A DNA stretch of 6,364 bases from an uncultured Veillonella sp. (GTDB taxonomy: Bacteria; Bacillota; Negativicutes; Veillonellales; Veillonellaceae), in the NCBI GenBank assembly GCA_937930265.1, contig CALGLI010000145.1, positions 1-6,364 of the forward strand. Reading direction: 5' to 3'. Made by a program: the position numbers and the translations under genes. The stretch's first letter is position 1, and each line of letters starts with the position of its first letter. Positions 1 through 4,493 of the stretch are shown here, in pieces. The notes beneath the pieces were generated by a model. That model saw only the letters and a list, made by a program, of their open reading frames with translations, did not search any database and had not been told where the DNA came from.

Positions 1-124
1 TTCTATTATTGAAAGAGCATACTGTATCAAAGACATCTTTGGTTAAAGCATTTTTGGATTCTTTAAACTCGACATCTATCTTCTCTCCATTTTGAATGAA
101 CTTCTTTATTTCATCTATCATCAT
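1..124 (-). CDS. AlbA_2 (Schlafen-like) domain protein, N-terminus only, cut by the left edge
   Basis: Only the first 41 codons are present; the gene continues beyond position 1. The peptide starts MMIDEIKKFI and includes VEFKESKNALTKDVFDTVCS followed by FNNR. This is the typical opening of AlbA_2 / COG2865 'putative DNA-binding or ATP-binding' proteins, where an E-F-K-E-S motif is followed by a helix ending in C-S-F-N-N-R. I chose the ATG at 124-122 because AGGTGG (135-140) lies 10 nt upstream; the ATG at 121 would be 13 nt away. An extended -10 promoter lies about 65 nt upstream. Family members usually run to about 400-500 residues with a GHKL-type ATPase and a winged-helix C-terminus, neither visible here. 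A second protein of the same broad class is complete at 4494-5957. The function of the family is unsettled. Confidence 0.8.
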   Translation of the reverse strand, partial: MMIDEIKKFIQNGEKIDVEFKESKNALTKDVFDTVCSFNNR

Positions 125-186
125 CTACTTTTCACCACCTTTATTTCTCAATCTTACTTCCTTTCACCCTACTTTTCCTATAAAAT

Positions 187-195
187 ATTATAACA
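187..195 (-). promoter_or_regulatory. Extended -10 promoter for the left-edge AlbA_2 gene
   Basis: The minus strand reads TGTTATAAT, a perfect TATAAT box with the TGn extension. No good -35 hexamer lies 17 nt upstream, as is common for extended -10 promoters. A start site near 180 would give a leader of roughly 56 nt before the ATG at 124. Confidence 0.5.
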
Positions 196-232
196 CTTTT
201 AGGGCATTTTCCCCTCTGAAATTAGTTATTTC

Positions 233-391
233 TTACTTACTATATGTCAGAACAACCGCTCTTATCTCTTTTTCAATATCTTTCAAAAATTCTTCCTTTG
301 ATGATTTTCCTTGTTCTCCTAATTCAATTCTTTCTTCTACTATCATATTTTCTAGTTTGTTTAGATACCTATCTGGCTTCAATCCGAAGCG
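233..391 (-). pseudogene. Relic of an unidentified gene: C-terminal tail with no start
   Basis: A 52-codon minus-strand frame is open from just after a TAA at 394-392 to a TAA at 235-233. It reads RFGLKPDRYLNKLE, continues with MIVEERIELGEQ, and ends VVLTYSK. It is strongly charged and probably helical. The first 13 codons lie inside the 96-bp direct repeat, and the same peptide RFGLKPDRYLNKL is also encoded in the second repeat copy (2653-2615), where it then runs into unrelated sequence. The only ATG (346-344, giving 37 residues) has no ribosome binding site. I read this as the C-terminal end of a gene whose front was replaced by the repeat junction. A short real peptide starting at 346 cannot be excluded. 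I do not recognise the family. Confidence 0.35.
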
Positions 392-448
392 TTACAAAAG
401 GCATAAGCAAATATAAAGATTCACACAACCCAAGACTGGATTGTGTGA
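353..448. repeat. 96-bp direct repeat, copy A (terminator plus tail)
   Basis: It matches 2615-2710 in the same orientation with 4 mismatches in 96 bases and no gaps. It runs from TAGTTTGTTTAGATACC at the left to the end of the hairpin stem TTGTGTGA at the right. Similarity stops exactly at the stem edge on the right and within a few bases on the left. Besides the terminator hairpin it contains the near-palindrome AGATACCTATCT (362-373) and a small hairpin GCTTC-AATCC-GAAGC (376-390). Together with copy B it brackets the abiE and DUF3990 modules. Confidence 0.9.
405..448 (-). terminator. Rho-independent terminator after the DUF3791-DUF3990-DUF3791 operon
   Basis: On the minus strand the arms TCACACAA and TTGTGTGA form an 8-bp perfect stem. 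It can extend inward through a wobble pair toward a small loop. ATCTTTATATTTG follows as the U-rich tract. The stem begins 16 nt after the stop codon of the last gene in the operon. The T tract is slightly broken compared with copy B. Confidence 0.75.
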
Positions 449-464
449 TTTCTACGAATGTATT

Positions 465-692
465 CTATTGTTCATCGCTGCCTTGAGCTACTTTCAACTC
501 ATCTAGGATTTCTTCTACTAAATAAAACTCTCCTTGACAGTGTATGTCTGCAATGCCTTGGCGCATCGTTTCATAGGTATAGGAATGATAGAACAAATCC
601 ATCGCCTCTAGCATAGACACCTGCAATCGATCTGCCAATAAGGCAATCACGCGAGCATATTTTCTTTGTAACAAAACTGGGTGGGCTTTCAT
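465..692 (-). CDS. DUF3791 domain protein, second paralog
   Basis: A 75-residue protein that is almost all DUF3791 domain (about residues 8-68). Key features are KYARVIALLADRLQVS near the start, then an A-x-D-L-F-Y-H-S-x-T-Y segment, and finally a YLVEEILDEL segment. The family is short, helical and of unknown function, and is often encoded beside DUF3990. The ATG overlaps the TGA of the DUF3990 gene as ATGA (692-689). There is only a weak purine stretch upstream, so translation is probably coupled to the preceding gene. It is the last gene of the operon, followed by a terminator. A role as antitoxin, or as a partner that restrains or directs the DUF3990 enzyme, is inference from gene order. 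It is clearly diverged from the DUF3791 protein at 1122-1412. Confidence 0.85.
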   Translation of the reverse strand: MKAHPVLLQRKYARVIALLADRLQVSMLEAMDLFYHSYTYETMRQGIADIHCQGEFYLVEEILDELKVAQGSDEQ

Positions 693-1159
693 ATGTTTAC
701 ACTACTTTCAAATCTTAAATAACTTAACGCTCGATCCGTTCTAAAAGTAATCTGCAAGTTGTTTTCTTCATATCTTAATCGTTTAATCGCTTCTAACTTA
801 TCAATTAATCCATCAAAATATAACTCCACTGTATTAAACACTCTATCATTGGCTACACCGCCAATTACAATATCGTAGTCCGTTGTATCTTGGCAACGGC
901 GACATTGCAGAATAAAGTCTAACCATTCTTCTGAATAGCTTTTAAAGGTCAATACCTTTAGATGATGTAGATTCTGTTCATTAAAGTTATAGATTGATAC
1001 AACACCACTACCTGTATTCTTACAAAGTCGTTTCGCCCACTGTTCTGCTTGTTGATAAATTGGCGTTGTATAAAAACCTTTCCCAAAATCAACTTTCTCT
1101 CTGGAGTGCTTTAAGTCTGGGTTAGTAACTTCCATATAGGACCCGTGGTATATTTGCAC
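689..1159 (-). CDS. DUF3990 protein, putative ADP-ribosyltransferase-like toxin or effector
   Basis: A 156-residue protein counted from the GTG at 1159-1157. I chose this start because AGAGG (1168-1172) lies 8 nt upstream; GTG at 1168 and TTG at 1165 in the same frame sit too close to that site. DUF3990 hallmarks are visible: IYHGS at residues 3-7, VDFGKGFYTT at 23-32, a QAEQWAKR helix at 37-44, the YDIVIGGVAND signature at 95-105, a VELYF segment with E112, and ITFRTDRAL near the end. The H5, Y30 and glutamate pattern fits the ADP-ribosyltransferase fold to which this family is usually related. The enzymatic target is unknown. The gene overlaps the upstream DUF3791 gene by 38 nt and the downstream one by 4 nt, so all three are surely co-translated. 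A cytoplasmic toxin or defence effector role is inferred from context. No signal peptide is seen. Confidence 0.85.
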   Translation of the reverse strand: MQIYHGSYMEVTNPDLKHSREKVDFGKGFYTTPIYQQAEQWAKRLCKNTGSGVVSIYNFNEQNLHHLKVLTFKSYSEEWLDFILQCRRCQDTTDYDIVIGGVANDRVFNTVELYFDGLIDKLEAIKRLRYEENNLQITFRTDRALSYLRFESSVNI

Positions 1160-1412
1160 TTCCAACACCTCTCTTGTATAAATACATCATGATATCTTCG
1201 ACGATATAGTCTTTCCCCTGTGTGTGCAATACATCATAGTAGGGGATGATATAGTTTTGTAGGGCATCGGTTCGTCTTGTTAATAGGTCATAGGCTGTTG
1301 TGCCATCTACCCCCAAGTGCTTAGCTATGTTCTCAATGCAGAACACAGCAAACTCTAGTTCTTTAAACTCTTGGCTATTTCCGTCAATACCCAACTGCAT
1401 ACATGCATTCAT
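1122..1412 (-). CDS. DUF3791 domain protein, first paralog, first gene of the operon
   Basis: A 96-residue protein. The frame stays open for 39 codons upstream, but the start is the ATG at 1412-1410. AGGAG (1420-1424) lies 7 nt before it, and the promoter and leader hairpin occupy the upstream frame. The DUF3791 core spans about residues 18-82: LEFAVFCIENIAKHLGV, then a T-T-A-Y-D-L-L segment, a DVLHTQGKDYIVEDIMMYL segment and KRGV. A unique tail (GSANIPRVLYGSY) follows, which lies in the 38-nt overlap with the DUF3990 gene. It shares the pattern of the 465-692 paralog but little direct identity. Being first in the operon under an operator-like palindrome fits an antitoxin or regulator, but I see no clear DNA-binding motif. 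Confidence 0.85.
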   Translation of the reverse strand: MNACMQLGIDGNSQEFKELEFAVFCIENIAKHLGVDGTTAYDLLTRRTDALQNYIIPYYDVLHTQGKDYIVEDIMMYLYKRGVGSANIPRVLYGSY

Positions 1413-1433
1413 TGTCATTCTCCTAGTAAAAAG

Positions 1434-1454
1434 GGTCAGGTGTATTGCCTGACC
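1434..1454 (-). promoter_or_regulatory. Leader hairpin with T5 tract, possible attenuator or operator
   Basis: On the minus strand GGTCAGG and CCTGACC form a perfect 7-bp GC-rich stem around a 7-nt loop, immediately followed by CTTTTTA. The element lies between the promoter start site and the AGGAG ribosome site of the first DUF3791 gene. The stem plus T5 tract resembles a short intrinsic terminator, so attenuation is possible. The same symmetry could instead be a protein binding site. Which one applies cannot be told from sequence. Confidence 0.5.
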
Positions 1455-1469
1455 TAATGGTATACTTTC

Positions 1470-1498
1470 ATTATAGGGAGTGCCCCTATCCATGTCAA
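1470..1498 (-). promoter_or_regulatory. Perfect-consensus sigma-70 promoter of the DUF3791-DUF3990-DUF3791 operon
   Basis: The minus strand carries TTGACA (1498-1493), a 17-bp spacer and TATAAT (1475-1470), so both hexamers and the spacing are ideal. Transcription should start near 1463, giving a leader of about 50 nt before the ATG at 1412. A promoter this strong is expected to need repression, which fits the palindrome laid over it. Confidence 0.85.
1473..1489. promoter_or_regulatory. Palindrome over the spacer and -10 box, candidate operator
   Basis: ATAGGG and CCCTAT form a 6-bp inverted repeat with a 5-nt centre. It sits inside the promoter spacer and runs into the -10 hexamer. A repressor bound here would block RNA polymerase directly. 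Toxin-antitoxin operons commonly repress themselves this way; the actual binder is unknown. Confidence 0.5.
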
Positions 1499-1501
1499 GA
1501 T

Positions 1502-1527
1502 AAAAAGATTCACAGAATGCCTGTATC
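1502..1527 (-). terminator. Weak terminator between abiE and the DUF3990 operon
   Basis: On the minus strand GAT-ACAG pairs with CTGT-ATC around a 5-nt loop with a 2-nt bulge, followed by TTTTTA. The tail shares ATAAAAAGATTCACA (plus-strand reading) with the terminator in direct repeat copy B, so it may be a degenerate relative. It ends just before the -35 box of the next promoter. Confidence 0.4.
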
Positions 1528-1577
1528 AAATGACAGTGCTAACTTCCTATTATTAAAAACCACTATCTATATAGCTC

Positions 1578-1915
1578 TTATAAAACAAGTTCTATCAATC
1601 TTTTTATTTCATTAATAACACTTTCAAAATCAATATCTTTAGCATAGGGGTTTTCTTTTGATAACGATTCCATCTACTCTTAATTTCATCGTTATTATTA
1701 ATCTGATACACAATATCTAACGCAGCATTTTTCAGTATATGTGTTTTTCTATAGGCAAATGTTAAGTCTACTGATATTTTTAACGCATCTATATCAACTC
1801 GTTTTTCATTGTTCCTCATGATGGTGTATATGTCATAAAAATCTTTACTTCTGCTATTATTTTCTGCTCTTGCTAAAATAGTTTGTAACTTCTCTGTAAC
1901 ACTATCCTTATTCAT
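1578..1915 (-). pseudogene. abiEii: abiEii toxin remnant: catalytic core deleted and 3' end frameshifted
   Basis: AbiEii toxins are nucleotidyltransferases of roughly 270-300 residues. Here the natural opening MNKDS is joined directly to VTEKLQTILARAENNSRSKD then FYDIYTI, which is the C-terminal third of the family (the E-K-x-x-T-I-x-x-R and K-D-F-Y-D-I-Y motifs). The N-terminal region with the GS and D-x-D active-site motif is missing, with the reading frame kept across the junction. A second lesion lies at AAAACCCC (1647-1654). The zero frame ends at 1604 after PMLKILILKVLLMK, whereas adding one base restores NPYAKDIDFESVINEIKRLI and a stop at 1580-1578. The ATG overlaps the restored abiEi stop by 8 nt, the usual abiE arrangement. 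It should be inactive as a transferase. Confidence 0.8.
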
Positions 1916-2532
1916 GGGCCATTACCTCCAAAATTTCCTCTATTTGTTTTGAAATTCCGAATAGCTTTGCATATGTTCTAAGCTTCCAAATATCTTTAGA
2001 TTCTTTTTTTAAATAAAACTTCCATGTTTAGTGCTTCCTTCAGGAGCTCTTTTAGGGCAGGCCTGGTCTCTGGATCTTGATGTTTCCTATTCCTAACAAT
2101 ATCACAAATTGTACGTTCCATATCATATACATTTACAACATTTCCCATTGGTGTTTTTACTTCTGAAAGTCCAATCATATACCACTCTTTTTTTATTTGA
2201 TATACATTTACTACGTCTTTAATTCTCCACGCATTATATCCTTGATATACTGTCACCTCGTTACAAAAAGGTAATCTCTCCGTCAGACCATGCAGATATA
2301 ACGCAGTTTGATAAGAATATATACACACTTTATTCTTAATCTGAAAAAAATATAGTTCATCATAATTATCATATGTAGGCGAAAAATATACACCTCGAGA
2401 AATCCGTTCAAGCTCACCATTTCTCACCATATTAGTAAGATACCAGGAATCAATATTACACTCAGACACTTCTTTTGCGGTGATAATTCCATTATTTTTT
2501 TGTAAAAGTTTTCTAATAGTAGTGGCATTCAT
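1908..2532 (-). pseudogene. abiEi: AbiEi-family type IV antitoxin, frameshifted near the 3' end
   Basis: The zero frame runs from the ATG at 2532-2530 (AAGGAAG at 2540-2546, spacing 7) to a stop at 1998-1996 and gives 178 residues. Family features are an N-terminal winged helix (about 1-55, ending ISRGVYF), a Y-S-x-x-T-A-L-x-L-H-G-L segment at 72-83, and DMERTICDIVRNR at 137-149. In an A7 run (2010-2004) the frame is lost. Removing one A continues through WKLRTYAKLFGISKQIEEIL to a stop at 1910-1908, giving 207 residues, the normal length and the normal C-terminus. AbiEi proteins repress their own promoter and neutralise AbiEii. The winged helix is intact, so the short form might still bind DNA. 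This could be a true mutation, a homopolymer sequencing error, or transcriptional slippage. Confidence 0.85.
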
Positions 2533-2546
2533 CACATCACTTCCTT

Positions 2547-2578
2547 TTGTGCTTTATTTTAAACTAAGTAAAGCACAA
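2547..2578. promoter_or_regulatory. 10-bp inverted repeat over the abiE promoter, likely AbiEi operator
   Basis: TTGTGCTTTA and TAAAGCACAA are perfect inverted arms separated by 12 bp. They cover the -10 box and the full spacer up to the -35 box. AbiEi antitoxins are known to bind inverted repeats in their own promoter through the winged helix, so this is the expected operator. The assignment to this AbiEi is inference. Confidence 0.7.
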
Positions 2579-2584
2579 TTGCAA
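2556..2584 (-). promoter_or_regulatory. abiEi-abiEii promoter
   Basis: The minus strand carries TTGCAA (2584-2579), a 17-bp spacer and TAAAAT (2561-2556). The ATG of abiEi follows 23 nt after the -10 box. The promoter starts about 30 nt after the end of direct repeat copy B. Confidence 0.65.
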
Positions 2585-2614
2585 GTTAGACTGAATTATT
2601 AGATTGTGGTCTTT

Positions 2615-2710
2615 TAGTTTGTTTAGATACCTATCTGGCTTCAATCCGAAGCGTTACAAAAGGTTTAAGCAAATAAAAAGATTCACACAACCCAGGACTG
2701 GATTGTGTGA
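2615..2710. repeat. 96-bp direct repeat, copy B (terminator plus tail)
   Basis: The partner of 353-448, in the same orientation and 2262 bp away. The four differences are two adjacent bases in AGGTTTAAGC versus AGGCATAAGC, one in the T tract and one in the hairpin loop. The right edge coincides with the outer edge of the terminator stem. Past its left edge this copy leads straight into the abiE promoter, whereas copy A leads into the gene relic. Confidence 0.9.
2669..2710 (-). terminator. Rho-independent terminator after the membrane-anchored protein gene
   Basis: On the minus strand TCACACAA and TTGTGTGA form an 8-bp stem. It is extended by T-G, C-G, C-G and A-T pairs around a GTCC loop, then followed by ATCTTTTTATTTG. 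It lies about 20 nt past the stop codon at 2732-2730. Confidence 0.85.
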
Positions 2711-2729
2711 ATATATCATATCTATGTTG

Positions 2730-4358
2730 TTAGTTAAACCACGGCGAGATGTCGAAGTGTTCGTTGATGGTGGCTTTCACCATGCCTCGTCCTAAGTATA
2801 AACCTAGTAGTGTTAGATTCAATCGACACAAAGGTATGCGATTGTAGGTGTGGCACAGATTAAGTAAGACTGGGGAGATGCGTTCTAACACGTCATCAAA
2901 GGAGCTGTGTGCCCAGTCGAATGGTTTGCTGTACGCCAATTGTGTCAGTGCTTGTTGCGTATCTTGATCCGTAATGCCTGCGCGTTGGTACAAGTTTGGC
3001 AACATGTATTCATCTATGGCAGCCAGTTGCAACGACGAGGATGAATTGAGGCTCTCCACGGTAATAGATGTACGCACTGGCGCCTGTTGCATCACATAGT
3101 CTAATTCTTCATAGGTGAACCCACGATAGTCAAAGACTAGGGGATAGGAATTACGCAGAATTTGTTCTAAAGATACTTCATTCCCCATGGATGTGCAGCG
3201 TAAATATTCCAATTGTTGGTACATATCGTCTCGAGTTGGCAATTCGCTGAGGAATGGTTCCAGGTACCTTTCTACATACTGTTGAAAGTGTTCCAAGGAA
3301 TAGTTATTGGAATTTTTTGAGTATTGTAAGATTAATGCCAATGCAAGAGCTTGTAAATGTCCTTTTTGTAACTGCATGACACTCTTTAGGGTATCTACTG
3401 CTACCAAGTACAAGGTACTAGACCGCGGTTGTTGCACTACATCGCGGAAGGTGTCTGTCAATAACTCTCGCATCCACTCTGTAGGATTCGCCACATAGGC
3501 TTTTTGTAGGTGCAACAAACTATCTTGTACTTCGATATGTGTTAATAGGCTAACTAACTCCTCTTCCGATGTGTCTCCCAATTGGGACAGCACATGCTCG
3601 GTAATATATTTCGCATCTTCCTCCGACTGGGGATTCAAAATACCAAAGGCAGACACGTATTGTGCCACCGCTTTGTCTACGACAGTTGTTGTTTCTGATG
3701 TGACCATATCGTTTGGTGCTGTTGTTTCCTCTGTATCGGATATTTCTGCGGGTGCCTCTTCTACTGGTGATGCCTCTGTGGTCGGTCTTTCTGGGGTTGC
3801 TTCTTTTACAGGTGCTTCCGCTGTAGCAAGGCTGTCTGGTGTGGCAGATCCTCCTAAAATATCATCAGTAATCTTTGGTATAATCCGAGTCGCATCGTCC
3901 GCTTCCTCTAAGGGTTGTTCGCTAACGGCACGCACCAATTCTCTAGACACAATGCCTTTCGATTCATTCCAATCTGCGGAGTCCGCCGTCCGCAATGGCA
4001 TCGTATAATCGCTTAGATCGGATGTAACGGTGCTCTCATCCGTAGGGTGTGTTCCCCATGCTGCGACTCCCCCTATATGTCCACGGGCTCCTTCTTCAGA
4101 TGCTAGCAAGTCCCCCTGTTGTGCATCCTCTTCTACCGACTCTATTGACATATCATCACGCAGTGCATAAGGATTCTGAAAGTTCCGTCTCCGCTGTTCG
4201 TAATAAGCATCACCATGCGTCGTGCTCTGTGTTGTATGTTTCTGGTTACTTTCACCATCTCGAAACAAGAAATAGCAACACAGTAAAAATAACAGTATAA
4301 TCCCTACCACGACCAAATAGGGTCCATATTGCAGTGAAAGTTGTATCAATCCATCCAT
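2730..4358 (-). CDS. Membrane-anchored protein with acidic linker and LPO_1073/Vpar_1526-like C-terminal half
   Basis: 542 residues from the ATG at 4358-4356, chosen because GGAGG (4365-4369) lies 6 nt upstream; an in-frame ATG 12 codons earlier has no such site. One transmembrane helix spans about residues 12-32. No basic residues precede it and several follow, so the bulk is probably cytoplasmic. Residues 33-230 are a low-complexity linker rich in E, T, A, P and S with repeated EAP/EATP-like units. Residues 231-542 form a helical globular region. Motifs such as ITEHVLSQL, LLHLQKAYV, LEPFL followed by MYQQLEY, SLEQILRNSYPL, and the end LGLYLGRGMVKA with ISPWF recall the LPO_1073/Vpar_1526 family, whose function is unknown to me. 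This family call is from memory. The GC content is visibly higher than in its AT-rich neighbours, suggesting a longer-resident gene. It is a single-gene unit with its own promoter and terminator. The anchor-linker-globule layout is like ZipA, but I see no ZipA homology. Confidence 0.75.
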   Translation of the reverse strand: MDGLIQLSLQYGPYLVVVGIILLFLLCCYFLFRDGESNQKHTTQSTTHGDAYYEQRRRNFQNPYALRDDMSIESVEEDAQQGDLLASEEGARGHIGGVAAWGTHPTDESTVTSDLSDYTMPLRTADSADWNESKGIVSRELVRAVSEQPLEEADDATRIIPKITDDILGGSATPDSLATAEAPVKEATPERPTTEASPVEEAPAEISDTEETTAPNDMVTSETTTVVDKAVAQYVSAFGILNPQSEEDAKYITEHVLSQLGDTSEEELVSLLTHIEVQDSLLHLQKAYVANPTEWMRELLTDTFRDVVQQPRSSTLYLVAVDTLKSVMQLQKGHLQALALALILQYSKNSNNYSLEHFQQYVERYLEPFLSELPTRDDMYQQLEYLRCTSMGNEVSLEQILRNSYPLVFDYRGFTYEELDYVMQQAPVRTSITVESLNSSSSLQLAAIDEYMLPNLYQRAGITDQDTQQALTQLAYSKPFDWAHSSFDDVLERISPVLLNLCHTYNRIPLCRLNLTLLGLYLGRGMVKATINEHFDISPWFN

Positions 4359-4397
4359 AGGAAACCTCCGATGTATAACAATAGTATTATCCATTTT

Positions 4398-4426
4398 ATT
4401 ATACCCATTTATCTTGGGATTTGAAA
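4398..4426 (-). promoter_or_regulatory. Promoter of the membrane-anchored protein gene
   Basis: The minus strand shows TATAAT (4403-4398) with TTTCAA at 4426-4421 and a 17-bp spacer. The -10 box is perfect and the -35 box is poor. The leader would be about 33 nt. No convincing terminator separates it from the AlbA_2 gene stop at 4494, so some readthrough from that gene is possible. Confidence 0.5.
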
Positions 4427-4493
4427 GTGGGATGTAGGAAAAAGTGAAGGTCCATACATCATTATTACAATGTACAAGTTAACACAACTGAAC

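Noticed and set aside
96..486. Two plus-strand open frames of 80-106 codons over the left intergenic region
   Set aside because: They run antisense through the gene relic, the repeat and the terminator. Both share the repeat-encoded peptide FNPKRYKR in overlapping frames, have phenylalanine/serine-rich low-complexity translations, and lack ribosome sites.
1413..1529. N-terminal extension of the first DUF3791 protein by 39 codons
   Set aside because: The extension would cover the consensus promoter and leader hairpin, and an AGGAG site sits correctly before the ATG at 1412.
2004..2010. Programmed -1 ribosomal frameshift in abiEi
   Set aside because: A -1 shift from the A run gives a frame that soon stops. 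The family C-terminus lies in the other frame, reachable only by losing one base or by a +1 shift.
353..2710. The 96-bp repeats as insertion-sequence ends or a CRISPR-like array
   Set aside because: There are only two copies, in direct orientation and 2.26 kb apart. No transposase, no short target duplication and no regular spacers are seen.
2604..2795. Plus-strand open frame of 63 codons across repeat copy B
   Set aside because: It is the antisense reading of the repeat and of the end of the membrane-anchored protein gene, with no ribosome site or family features.
3307..4300. Three plus-strand open frames inside the 542-residue gene
   Set aside because: Shadows of the minus-strand coding sequence. 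The serine/valine/alanine-rich translation at 3571-4008 is the antisense of the acidic linker.
4427..4493. Terminator between the AlbA_2 gene and the membrane-anchored protein gene
   Set aside because: Only a weak 5-bp AT-rich pairing (TACAT/ATGTA) is visible, without a T tract directly after it.
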